DNA of 13,901 nucleotides from DATKLX01 sp035542155 (GCA_035542155.1 DATKLX010000193.1:1-13901); one strand, 5' to 3'. Shown: positions 1-6,847, counted from the first letter of the stretch. Notes: generated by a model from the letters alone, not told the origin. Numbers and translations are program-made.

Positions 1-139
1 CTGTCCCATCTCGCCATCTCCTTCTACCCCACGACTTAACGGTAGCGGATTTGGAGCGAGAGAGGGGGTACGATTTTTCGAGATTGTTAAGGTACGAAAT
101 TAAAAGACTTCGGGTAGTACGAAATTATGCGACCTTACA
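1..139 (-). mobile_element. probable terminus of an IS element (IS21-like), with spaced repeats
   Basis: Read on the minus strand, this stretch carries TAATTTCGTAC twice (positions 127-117 and 102-92) and a weaker TCGTACC copy near 74-67, at steps of about 25 bp. Spaced terminal repeats of this kind are a known property of IS21-family ends, which also begin with TG. A TGTAAGG sequence starts at 139 on the minus strand and would fit as the tip. Near the window edge an AAGGAG motif (minus strand, about 26-17) lies 8 nt before an ATG at 9-7, where a transposase gene could begin and leave the window. No transposase residues can be read, so the family is an inference from repeat layout only. The rest of the stretch holds nothing else recognisable. 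Confidence 0.35.
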
Positions 140-155
140 CTCTTCCAGGTAGGGA

Positions 156-1463
156 TCAGCTTTTTGGGATTTGCTTGAGGAACCCCTGCTGGAGCAGGCT
201 GGTGAACATGGCCGGCAGGCTCTCGGCGGCCACACCCTGCAGGAAGGCCTGGGTTGCGCTGGAGCCGTTCCCCCCGCCGGCGAAGGCGCGCGCCAGCTCC
301 CCCGCAGTCCGCGTCCCGTCCAGCAGCGGCAGCAGCGGCTGGAGGCTCTCGTTGAGCTCGAAATCGATCCCCATGGCGGCGCTGCGCAGCAGGTACGTTT
401 CGCACGGGATATCGTAATGCAGCAGGGTCACCCCATCCGCCAGCGCCAGCCCGGCCTGCGGGTCGAGCGCGCAGCCGGCCGCCCCGGCCTGCATCTGCTC
501 GTAGCGCCGCCCGCCGTCTTTGGCGATGGTGTAGGTCAGGCAGCCGCCCTGGCAGCCCCATTTTTCCCGGTACGCGCAGGTAGAACATTTTTCCATCGGG
601 TAGACCGCGCCCTGGTACACGCTCCAGACGTTGTAGAAATGCTCTTTGGCCTGGTCCAGAGTCTGGAACTCGCGCAGGCTGCGGTTGGCCAGCCCGGAGA
701 GGCAGAAGCAGCTCCAGGTGGTCAAGTCCGGGCCGATGTCGATGATCGGCTCGCAGTGCATGTTGCGCTTCAGGTCCAACACCCCGTGGAGCAGCAGCTT
801 GCCGGCCTGCTCCTCGCTGAAGATGCACAGCGGGACGGCGTTGTCGAACTGGACGCTGATCCCCATCGCCTCAGCCTGCTCGCTGAAGCGCATGACGAAA
901 GGCGCGACCGCGGGCAGCTCCTCGATCGGCAGGAAGGCATTTTCCGACTGGTAGACCGGCAGCGAGAGGCTCAGGCGGATGTTCTTGAACCCGTAGCGCC
1001 GCGCGATCTCCAGAATGTAATCGCTGCGCGGCTCCTTCTCGAACACGTTGAAGCTCAGCGTGATCCCCTGGCGGCCTTGCAGCCGCTCCAGGTTGCGCTC
1101 GATCCGACCCCAGATTTTCGCCGCGTAATTGTCGGGATGGTCGATGTTGAGCAGGAAGAGCAGCCGGGTCGGCGAGATCCGCGAGAAGAACTCGCCGACG
1201 CCCTCCGACCAGGTGGCGTTGCTGAGCACATCCACGCGCATGCCCTCGTCCAGGGCCATCCGCAGGATCTCGGTGAACTGCGGGTGGAGGGTCGGCTCGC
1301 CGCCCATCACCCGAAAAATTGGGTACTGCGAGCGCTTGAGGAACGCGATCACCTCGCGGACGTTTTCCAGGGGCATGTGCATGCGCTGGCCGGTGAGCTT
1401 TTCTTGCGCGAAGCAGTACTTGCACGACAGGTTGCAGCGGGTGGTGAGGAGAACGTTGGGCAT
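156..1463 (-). CDS. SPASM-type radical SAM peptide maturase with C-terminal PqqD-like region
   Basis: Predicted 435-residue radical SAM enzyme, inferred to modify the precursor encoded just upstream. The [4Fe-4S]/SAM motif CxxxCxxC is at Cys10, Cys14 and Cys17, followed by GGEP at 54-57 for SAM binding. Auxiliary-cluster cysteines of SPASM type follow: Cys237, Cys252, Cys254, then Cys293, Cys296, Cys304 and Cys308 (CxxC-x7-CxxxC), with Cys331 and Cys354 behind. Residues about 345-435 (YDIPCETYLL, then LLDGTRTAGELA, then a LLQQGFL end) resemble PqqD, the RiPP recognition element that holds leader peptides, here fused at the C-terminus. I chose the ATG at 1463 because AAAAGGAG lies 6 nt upstream. 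A longer in-frame start at 1556 lacks such a site and would run through a hairpin. The gene is on the same strand as the precursor, 127 bp downstream. Radical SAM/SPASM assignment is firm; the exact chemistry is unknown. Confidence 0.9.
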   Translation of the reverse strand: MPNVLLTTRCNLSCKYCFAQEKLTGQRMHMPLENVREVIAFLKRSQYPIFRVMGGEPTLHPQFTEILRMALDEGMRVDVLSNATWSEGVGEFFSRISPTRLLFLLNIDHPDNYAAKIWGRIERNLERLQGRQGITLSFNVFEKEPRSDYILEIARRYGFKNIRLSLSLPVYQSENAFLPIEELPAVAPFVMRFSEQAEAMGISVQFDNAVPLCIFSEEQAGKLLLHGVLDLKRNMHCEPIIDIGPDLTTWSCFCLSGLANRSLREFQTLDQAKEHFYNVWSVYQGAVYPMEKCSTCAYREKWGCQGGCLTYTIAKDGGRRYEQMQAGAAGCALDPQAGLALADGVTLLHYDIPCETYLLRSAAMGIDFELNESLQPLLPLLDGTRTAGELARAFAGGGNGSSATQAFLQGVAAESLPAMFTSLLQQGFLKQIPKS

Positions 1464-1590
1464 GATCGGCTCCTTTTGAGGTCTACCGGCGGGGGCAGCG
1501 CGCCCCCGCCGGCGCTGGATCGTCTGCACGTTGGCCGTCGAGACGGCCTTAACCACAAGCTTCAGCCTGCGGCCGGGACAGCCGGGCCGC
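1464..1590 (-). promoter_or_regulatory. intergenic region with three GC-rich hairpins between precursor and maturase genes
   Basis: The 127-bp gap contains a perfect 11-bp inverted repeat (ccggcgggggc at 1486-1496 and gcccccgccgg at 1502-1512, 5-nt loop). It also has a palindrome at 1533-1548 (ggccgt stem with a CTCG loop on the minus strand) and a GC-rich hairpin at 1569-1590 right after the precursor stop codon. None is followed by a T-run on the minus strand, so they are not typical intrinsic terminators. The 11-bp stem sits just upstream of the maturase ribosome-binding site. A role in partial termination, mRNA stability or lowering maturase expression relative to precursor is an inference. 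Confidence 0.55.
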
Positions 1591-2148
1591 CTATCCTCCC
1601 GCGGTCTTCTGCGTGGCTGCCAGTTTGGCCGCCAGCACCGCCTCCAGGCGGTTCAGCAGTTGGGCGGGATAGAAGATCACGCCGGGGTAAAAGACCGTCC
1701 CCCAGCCGCCGCCGTGCCATCCCCCGAATCCTCCCCCGGTATCATCCGCCGGGTAGAAGATCGGGTTGGGGAACCGCGCGCGCATCATCCCCGAGAAGCG
1801 GCCGCCCTGGAACACGTCCGGGGCCGGGTAGCCAATGTGAGGAATCAGGTCCCGGAAGATGCTGACGACCTCGTGAACCCTCCAGACCGAGACCGGGTAG
1901 AAAATGCGCGGGTCGACCAACTGGTACAGCCTTCCAAATCTTACGTCGTCGGCCAGCTCCACCAGCGCGCCCAACTTGGTCAGTTGTTCCACATCCTCGT
2001 CCTCGAGCTTGACCTTATATTCCTCGGCGACCTGGCGTGGATTAGCCAGCAGCCTTTTTTTCAGCGCTGGATCACGGTTCGCGGCCTCGAACAACGCCTC
2101 GAGGTTGGCCTCGGACGGCGTATTCCGCGTCTTTTCCTTATCTGGCAT
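1591..2148 (-). CDS. RiPP precursor-like protein, NHLP/Nif11-clan-like leader and repeated [IV]FYP motifs
   Basis: 185-residue protein, likely the substrate of the radical SAM enzyme downstream. Residues about 15-60 form a charged helical leader with LFEAANRDPALKKRLLANP followed by a KVKLEDEDVEQL segment. This resembles the nitrile-hydratase-like (NHLP) and Nif11-type leader clan (similarity judged by eye). The C-terminal part has IFYP at 82-85, IFYP at 130-133, VFYP at 152-155 and IFYP at 158-161, plus IGYP at 105-108. Between them is a Gly/Trp-rich segment (TGGGFGGWHGGGWG, 137-150). It contains no cysteine. The four copies use different codons, so the motif is kept at protein level. The ATG at 2148 has AAGGAGG 5 nt upstream; an in-frame ATG at 2217 has none. 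No clear double-glycine cleavage site was found. Alternatively it could be a structural partner protein, but leader, repeats and neighbour favour a RiPP. Confidence 0.75.
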   Translation of the reverse strand: MPDKEKTRNTPSEANLEALFEAANRDPALKKRLLANPRQVAEEYKVKLEDEDVEQLTKLGALVELADDVRFGRLYQLVDPRIFYPVSVWRVHEVVSIFRDLIPHIGYPAPDVFQGGRFSGMMRARFPNPIFYPADDTGGGFGGWHGGGWGTVFYPGVIFYPAQLLNRLEAVLAAKLAATQKTAGG

Positions 2149-2421
2149 ATTACCCTCCTTGATCATTACGGTTTGCGACGGCGCATCGCCTGAGCCAATG
2201 CGTCCCCCACACTTCAATCGAACCTGCTGTCCCCTCCTTTCCGACCAAACAGCGCAGAGACCCCGGTCAGGGGGTGGTCAAAACAGACTGGAACCATTCA
2301 CGGATGGAAAAGAGGCCCGTTCATCGATCGTACGGCGATGTGGGTGTGGATGGAGCCCGGAAGGCCTCTTCGCGGCCGGCTCTGCTGAGCCGGGCGGGCA
2401 GGAAATTGCTGCCTATGTGTG
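2149..2421 (-). promoter_or_regulatory. long structured 5' leader of the precursor gene
   Basis: About 270 nt separate the inferred transcription start from the precursor ATG and no gene is seen here. On the minus strand the leader can fold into several stems: a 7-bp stem at 2376-2382/2387-2393 with a 4-nt loop, an 8-bp stem pairing 2310-2317 with 2363-2370, an inner 5-bp stem at 2322-2326/2336-2340, a two-tier hairpin at 2243-2247/2275-2279 enclosing 2260-2264/2271-2275, and a 6-bp stem at 2181-2186/2198-2203. I recognise no known riboswitch class. It may be a cis-acting RNA controlling the RiPP locus, or merely GC-rich sequence with chance stems. Confidence 0.35.
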
Positions 2422-2449
2422 ATTATAGAAAGGAAAAACTGCTCCTCAA
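2422..2449 (-). promoter_or_regulatory. sigma-70-type promoter for the RiPP locus
   Basis: On the minus strand TTGAGG (2449-2444) and a perfect TATAAT (2427-2422) are separated by 16 bp. Transcription would start near 2415 and run into the precursor gene. The -35 box matches the consensus in 4 of 6 positions. Confidence 0.5.
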
Positions 2450-2558
2450 GTGTTGATTGTCATAAGACAGGCCGGAGGAATCCCTCGCAGGTGACAACAC
2501 CTAACTATTCTGTAGGTAAAAAACCCAATCGGAGACATCCTAAATGGGGTAATTTAAC

Positions 2559-2587
2559 TTGATTATTATGATAAAAATAGGTATAAT
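2559..2587 (+). promoter_or_regulatory. strong sigma-70-type promoter for ndh
   Basis: TTGATT (2559-2564) and a perfect TATAAT (2582-2587) are spaced by 17 bp in an AT-rich stretch. The start site would be near 2594, giving a 5' UTR of about 65 nt before ndh. The interval 2450-2558 between the divergent promoters holds no gene; a small inverted repeat, aggtg/cacct (2489-2493/2498-2502), is the only structure seen there. Confidence 0.65.
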
Positions 2588-2659
2588 ATAGTTGTTCAAT
2601 AATTCACAATCGACATCGGCAATTCGGCCCCTGCCGGTTTCGGAAGAAAGAAGGTTTCC

Positions 2660-3907
2660 ATGGCAAATCCAATGCCTCATGTCGTGATCGTTGGCGCCGG
2701 ATTTGGCGGGCTTCGCGCTGCTCGCGCACTGGCCAACGCCCCGGTGCGGGTGACTCTCGTCGACCGCAAGAATTACCACCTCTTCCAACCCCTGCTCTAC
2801 CAGGTGGCGGTCGCTGGCCTCTCCCCGGATGATATCGCCCAACCCGTGCGCAAGATTTTCCGCGACCAGAAAAACCTGGAGTTCTGCCTGTCGGAAGTCA
2901 AGCAGATCCGCCTGGAGGATAAAGTCCTGGTCACCGCGATGCAAGAAATCCCCTACGATTACCTCATCCTCTCGGTCGGAGGGGAGACCAATTACTTTGG
3001 CATCGATTCGGTCGCCCATAACGCGCTGGCCCTGAAAGACCTGGAAGACGCGGTGCTCATCCGCAATCAGATCCTGCGGATGTTCGAGCTCGCATCCCTG
3101 GAGAAGGACCCCGAGCGCAGCAAGGCCATGCGCACATTCGTCATCGTCGGCGGCGGCCCCACCGGCGTCGAATCCGCCGGCGCCATTTCCGAGCTGATCC
3201 GCCTGGTGCTGGCCCACGATTACCCCAACCTCAACTTCAACGACGTGCGCGTCATCCTGGTCGAGGCTACCCAGTCGCTGCTGCCCGGGATGCCGGAGGG
3301 CCTCACCCAATATACTGCCGATAAGCTGTGGGAAAAGCACGTCGAGATTCATTTTGGCTCGGCGGTGATCGGTTTTGACGGCAGCCAGGTCTATTTTAAA
3401 GGCGGCGAAATCCTCCCCGCCTGCACCCTGATCTGGGCGGCGGGAGTCCGCCCGGTGAGCACCCTGGACACGCTCGGCGTCGAGCAGGGCAGGCTGGGGC
3501 GGGTCGTGGTCGAAGAAACGCTGCAGGTCCCCGGCCACCCCGAGGCCTTCGTAATCGGCGACGCCGCCCTGCTCACCGGCCCCGACGGCCGGCCGCTGCC
3601 CATGGTCGCCCCGGTAGCGATGCAGCAGGGCGCCCTCGCCGCGCGCAACATCCTCCGCCTGATCGCCGGCAAGCCGCTGCAGCCCTTTGTCTATAAAGAT
3701 CCCGGCAGCCTGGCGACCATCGGGCGCAACGCGGCCGTGGCCCACCTGGGGCGCTGGCAGTTCACCGGCTTCCTCGCCTGGGTGCTCTGGCTGGTGGTCC
3801 ACCTGATCCAGCTCATCGGCTTCCGTAACCGCCTCGTCGTGCTGATCAACTGGGCCTGGGATTACTTCTTCTACGACCGGCCGCTCCGGCTGATTCTGCC
3901 GGAGTAG
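2660..3907 (+). CDS. ndh: type II NADH:quinone oxidoreductase (NDH-2)
   Basis: 415-residue flavoprotein of the NDH-2 family, which passes electrons from NADH to membrane quinone without pumping protons. The first Rossmann motif GAGFGG is at 12-17 (FAD). The family signature YHLFQPLLYQ is at 39-48, the second nucleotide-binding motif GGGPTGVE at 164-171 (NADH), AFVIGDAA at 296-303 (FAD) and the quinone-side PVAMQQGALAARN at 318-330. The C-terminal stretch, about 366-400, is strongly hydrophobic with aromatic residues, as in the membrane-anchoring end of NDH-2. Full length for the family. The ATG at 2660 is preceded by a GAAAGAAGG purine tract. It has its own promoter and is transcribed away from the RiPP locus. 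Ferredoxin/thioredoxin-reductase-like relatives are possible but less likely given the HLFQPLLYQ signature. Confidence 0.93.
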   Translation: MANPMPHVVIVGAGFGGLRAARALANAPVRVTLVDRKNYHLFQPLLYQVAVAGLSPDDIAQPVRKIFRDQKNLEFCLSEVKQIRLEDKVLVTAMQEIPYDYLILSVGGETNYFGIDSVAHNALALKDLEDAVLIRNQILRMFELASLEKDPERSKAMRTFVIVGGGPTGVESAGAISELIRLVLAHDYPNLNFNDVRVILVEATQSLLPGMPEGLTQYTADKLWEKHVEIHFGSAVIGFDGSQVYFKGGEILPACTLIWAAGVRPVSTLDTLGVEQGRLGRVVVEETLQVPGHPEAFVIGDAALLTGPDGRPLPMVAPVAMQQGALAARNILRLIAGKPLQPFVYKDPGSLATIGRNAAVAHLGRWQFTGFLAWVLWLVVHLIQLIGFRNRLVVLINWAWDYFFYDRPLRLILPE

Positions 3908-3925
3908 TGGTCAGTCGTTAAATAT

Positions 3926-3954
3926 TTCCCATTCTCCCCTATTTAAGATATAGT
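3926..3954 (+). promoter_or_regulatory. possible promoter of the hydrolase/glycosyltransferase gene set
   Basis: TTCCCA (3926-3931) and TATAGT (3949-3954) are spaced by 17 bp, with 4 of 6 and 5 of 6 consensus matches. It lies 40 bp before the next start codon in the AT-richer gap after ndh. No terminator hairpin was seen after ndh, so read-through is also possible. Confidence 0.4.
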
Positions 3955-3993
3955 AGATCATGGCTTGATTCTGAGGTACAAGGGAGGTGTAGA

Positions 3994-4683
3994 ATGACGA
4001 TTACAATTACCTGGTACGGCCATGCCGCCCTGGGGCTGGACGTCGGGGGGTACCATCTCCTGATCGACCCGTTCTTCAGCGGCAACCCGGCGGCGAGCAC
4101 CAAGGCCGAAAACGTACGGGCCGATTATATCCTCATCACTCACGGGCACGGCGATCACGTTGGCGACGCGGCCGCAATCGCCCGGCGCAACAACGCGACC
4201 ATCATCAGCAATTACGAAATCGCCAACTGGTTTTCGGCCCAGGGTCTCAAGACCCACGCCCAGCACCTCGGCGGGGGCTTCAAATATCCCTTTGGCTATC
4301 TGAAGATGGTCTATGCCCTGCATGGCTCGGCCCTGCCGGACGGATCCAACGGGGGCAACCCGGCCGGCTTCCTGCTCACCACCAGCGAGGGGAAGAAAAT
4401 CTACATTGCCGGCGACACCGGCCTGTTCGGCGACATGCACCTGATCGGCGAGGAGGGGATCGACCTGGCCGTACTGCCCATCGGGGATAATTACACCATG
4501 GGCCCCGACGACGCCCTGCGCGCGGTGCGCCTGATCGCGCCGCAACACGTCATCCCCGTCCACTACGACACTTATGAGCTGATCGCTCAGGACGCCAACG
4601 CCTGGGCGAGCCGGGTCCAGAACGAGCTCAAAACCCGCGTCCACCTGCTCAAGCCGGGCGAGAGCTACATCCTACCCAACTAA
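3994..4683 (+). CDS. UPF0173/UlaG-like metal-dependent hydrolase
   Basis: 229-residue metallo-beta-lactamase-fold hydrolase of the UPF0173 type, close to the usual length. The metal-binding motif HGHGDH is at 50-55, with His10 in the N-terminal WYGHA motif, His110, Asp141 in the AGDTG strand (139-143) and His190 in PVHYDT, which together provide the two-metal site. It has no signal peptide and should be cytoplasmic. Substrate is not known for most members, and nothing here decides it. The start is supported by GGGAGG 6 nt upstream. The stop codon TAA directly abuts the ATG of the next gene, which suggests co-translation with the alpha/beta hydrolase. Confidence 0.9.
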   Translation: MTITITWYGHAALGLDVGGYHLLIDPFFSGNPAASTKAENVRADYILITHGHGDHVGDAAAIARRNNATIISNYEIANWFSAQGLKTHAQHLGGGFKYPFGYLKMVYALHGSALPDGSNGGNPAGFLLTTSEGKKIYIAGDTGLFGDMHLIGEEGIDLAVLPIGDNYTMGPDDALRAVRLIAPQHVIPVHYDTYELIAQDANAWASRVQNELKTRVHLLKPGESYILPN

Positions 4684-5337
4684 ATGGCCCTCACCGGATT
4701 GGCCCTTCCAGGCTACGCATGCACAGCGGAAATATGGGAGCGGGTCCAGGTGGCATTGGCCCCAGGCATCCACCTGGAGCCGGTCGATTGGCCTCGGGAG
4801 CGGACTCCGGGCTTTCACCGCGTCAGCGATTTTGCCGGCTGGCTCGTTGAGCGCTATTTTCCGGCGCGCATCGACTTTCTGATCGGCCACAGCATGGGAG
4901 GCCTGGTCGCAATTGAATACCTCGCGGAGACCGCGTATTCCGGGATCAGATTGATCCTGGTGGAGAGTTTTCTCACGCCGCCCGGGCCTTTTTTCCAGAA
5001 CCTGGTGATGGCCGAATTTTACCCAGAACGGCAGCGCAGCCTGAAAGAGATGCTCCAGCGCGAGCGGGGGTACTATTCCGCCGGGTTGCAAAACTGGCTG
5101 AAAACCTGCGACGACTGTGAGGATATTTCTCGCTTGCTGCGCCTGGGGATTCGCATCCGCTGCATTTACGGCGATCGAGGATGCCGGGACCGCCAGCAGA
5201 CTGCCAGAGAACTCGCCTGGCCCCAGCCGTTGAACGAGCAGGTCCCGGTCGATTGGGTGAGGGACGCCTGCCACTTCCCCATGCTGGAAAACCCGGTAGA
5301 AATGGCAGCGATCCTTCGCCAGATTCTGGAGCCATAA
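4684..5337 (+). CDS. alpha/beta-fold hydrolase, substrate unknown
   Basis: 217-residue alpha/beta hydrolase. The nucleophile elbow GHSMGG spans 68-73 with Ser70 as nucleophile. A late IYGDRG motif (161-166) offers Asp164 as the acid and ACHFPMLENP (195-204) offers His197, so the triad looks complete. The N-terminal LPGYACTAEIW is typical for the oxyanion-hole strand. It is short for the fold, leaving only a small cap (about 100-150). The ATG follows the previous stop codon with no gap and has no Shine-Dalgarno site of its own, so translation is probably coupled. BioH-like carboxylesterases have similar architecture, but I would not assign biotin synthesis from this alone. Confidence 0.85.
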   Translation: MALTGLALPGYACTAEIWERVQVALAPGIHLEPVDWPRERTPGFHRVSDFAGWLVERYFPARIDFLIGHSMGGLVAIEYLAETAYSGIRLILVESFLTPPGPFFQNLVMAEFYPERQRSLKEMLQRERGYYSAGLQNWLKTCDDCEDISRLLRLGIRIRCIYGDRGCRDRQQTARELAWPQPLNEQVPVDWVRDACHFPMLENPVEMAAILRQILEP

Positions 5338-5361
5338 TCTTTACCGTTGGAGATGGATCCC

Positions 5362-5655
5362 ATGTTCAACAGTTTCTTGAAACGGCGGGAGGAAGAGGAG
5401 CAGAGGCGCGCAGAAGGCCGCCTGCCGCCCGGCCAGTCGCTGACCCAAAAGTTCCCCATCCTCCCCTACGGTCCGGTGCTGCGCTTCAACCCTGCCGCCT
5501 GGGACCTGCGCGCCTGGGGCATGGTGCCTTACCTATGGAAAGGGACGAAATGGCTGCGCGGCCTGGAGTTCCTGGCCCACGACCGGCCCGGTTTCTGGGA
5601 GCAGGCCGGCTGCCACAACGAAGCTGACGCCTGGAGGGAGGAGCGCTTCGGGTAA
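5362..5655 (+). pseudogene. sulfite-oxidase-like Mo oxidoreductase with in-frame loss of the catalytic core
   Basis: The 97-residue open frame joins the two ends of a sulfite-oxidase-like molybdopterin protein that is normally about 200 residues. Residues 1-53 (KRREEEE, then GRLPPGQSLTQKFPILPYGP, then RFNPAAWDLRAWG) match the family N-terminus. Residues 56-97 (YLWKGTKWLRGLEFL, then HDRPGFWEQAGCHN, then WREERFG) match the family C-terminus. About 100 central residues are missing, including the segment with the molybdenum-ligating cysteine (HCVTRWS in relatives, from memory). The seam is near MVPY (54-57), about 5518-5530. The only cysteine, Cys84, sits where relatives usually have Tyr. The ATG at 5362 has GGAG 9 nt upstream. 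Both halves remain in frame without a stop, so the deletion may be recent or a small product may still be made, but it cannot bind the cofactor normally. Confidence 0.75.
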
Positions 5656-5658
5656 GCC

Positions 5659-6822
5659 GTGGCCTCCATCCGTGTCCTCTACGACGGTTGGCACCTCGTC
5701 CCGCCGGCCAGCGGGAAAGCGAGATCGCCGGAAAGAGCGCCGTCCTCCCCGGCCGCTCTCCAGCTCCTGGCCATCCTGGAGCGTCTGCCCGGCCTCGACG
5801 ATCAGTCTCCATCCTCCCTCCGGCCTGGCCCGCCGAGCGAAGCGAGGATGGGGCCGGTCGAGGCGCACCTGGCCCTCCCCGGCGACCTTCCCGCGAAACT
5901 GGCCGGACTGGCGCCGGCCAGTTTGCACGTCCGCCCAGCCGGCGGGCGGCTGGTCTGGGAACAATGGACCCTGCCTGCCCTTGCCCGCCAAGCCGGCGCA
6001 AACCTGATCCACCTTTTCTCGGACAGTGCCCCACTCCTCTCGACCTGCCCCACCCTCTGCATGCCTTGCGTCCCCTTGCCGTTCGCGCAGGCCGGGGGCC
6101 TCACCGAGCGCGCCCGCCGCTCGCTGGCCGCCGGCGCCGCCGCCCGCGGCCTGTCCCTCCTCTGGCCGGCGGACTTGCCTCTCCCCGCACCGACAGCGCA
6201 CACGGCCCCGCCCTGCGTCCCCGGCTTTTTCCAACCTTCCCTGGCCGAACCGCCCGCCCCCGGCGGGTCGTACATCCTCTGCCATGCTCCCGCGGGCGCA
6301 TCCCGCGCGGACCTGGATGCACTGGCCGCCGTCTGGAGCTGGGCCGGCCCCGCGATCGGCATCGATACCCCCCTGCTCGTCCTCGGCCTGGCCCCGCCTC
6401 AGCAGGCTCACCTTCGCGAAATCCTCGCCGTCGAGGGCCAGATGGACACGATCCAGTTCCTCCCGGAAACGGACCCCTGGCAGATCGCCGCTCTGTACCG
6501 CCGGGCGCGCGCCCTGCTCCACCCCGGCCCATACTCCCCCTGGGGCGACCCGCTCCTCCTCGCCCTGGCCTGCGGCCTGCCCATCGCTGCTTTCGAGACG
6601 CCCCACACCAGCGCCCGCTCGGGCCCCGCGGGCTACCTGGTCCCGCCGGGGGATACGCGCGCCCTCGGCGCGGCGCTGGTCACCCTGGCTGTGGAGGATT
6701 CGGTTGCAGACGCGCTCGCTGAAGCCGCACGCCAGCGCCCGGCGCTCTGGGGATCAGAGCGGTTCGGGGAAGCGTTGATTGAGGCTTATCGGGAGGTAAC
6801 AAAAACCGGGACATGGATTTAA
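5659..6822 (+). CDS. GT4-like glycosyltransferase, catalytic motif degenerate
   Basis: 387-residue protein with the layout of a GT-B fold group 4 glycosyltransferase. IRVLYDGWHL (4-13) is the first strand, WEQWTLPALARQAGANLIHLF (100-120) is a well-known GT4 N-domain segment, and DTIQFLPETDPWQIAALYRRARALLHPG (263-290) followed by ALACGLPIAAF (302-312) and GYLVPPGD (325-332) forms the nucleotide-sugar half. In active GT4 enzymes two glutamates seven residues apart lie in the region here reading YSPWGDPLLLALACG (292-306); neither is present. The region around 195-205 is Pro/Ala-rich and poorly conserved. The start is GTG at 5659, 3 bp after the preceding stop, with no close Shine-Dalgarno site (nearest GGAGGAG about 16 nt away). 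It is the last gene of the plus-strand set. It may be inactive or use another mechanism. Confidence 0.72.
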   Translation: MASIRVLYDGWHLVPPASGKARSPERAPSSPAALQLLAILERLPGLDDQSPSSLRPGPPSEARMGPVEAHLALPGDLPAKLAGLAPASLHVRPAGGRLVWEQWTLPALARQAGANLIHLFSDSAPLLSTCPTLCMPCVPLPFAQAGGLTERARRSLAAGAAARGLSLLWPADLPLPAPTAHTAPPCVPGFFQPSLAEPPAPGGSYILCHAPAGASRADLDALAAVWSWAGPAIGIDTPLLVLGLAPPQQAHLREILAVEGQMDTIQFLPETDPWQIAALYRRARALLHPGPYSPWGDPLLLALACGLPIAAFETPHTSARSGPAGYLVPPGDTRALGAALVTLAVEDSVADALAEAARQRPALWGSERFGEALIEAYREVTKTGTWI

Positions 6823-6847
6823 CGGATGGGCATGGTTCGTTCCCTAT

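Noticed and set aside
1486..1512. Intrinsic terminator after the precursor gene
   Set aside because: The stem is strong but no T-run follows on either strand, so I call it only a regulatory hairpin.
171..1865. A long open frame on the plus strand, antisense to the radical SAM gene and precursor
   Set aside because: It is a by-product of high GC content opposite a gene with clear motifs. Its translation is low-complexity, without recognisable domain or ribosome-binding site.
2274..2456. Small plus-strand open frame of 60 codons in the divergent intergenic region
   Set aside because: No ribosome-binding site, no recognisable sequence, and it overlaps the promoter and leader of the minus-strand locus.
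2540..3802. Long open frame antisense to ndh
   Set aside because: The plus strand carries all NDH-2 motifs; the antisense translation shows none.
5533..6606. Long open frames antisense to and overlapping the glycosyltransferase
   Set aside because: Repetitive Arg/Gly/Ala-rich translations, typical of shadows of a GC-rich gene.
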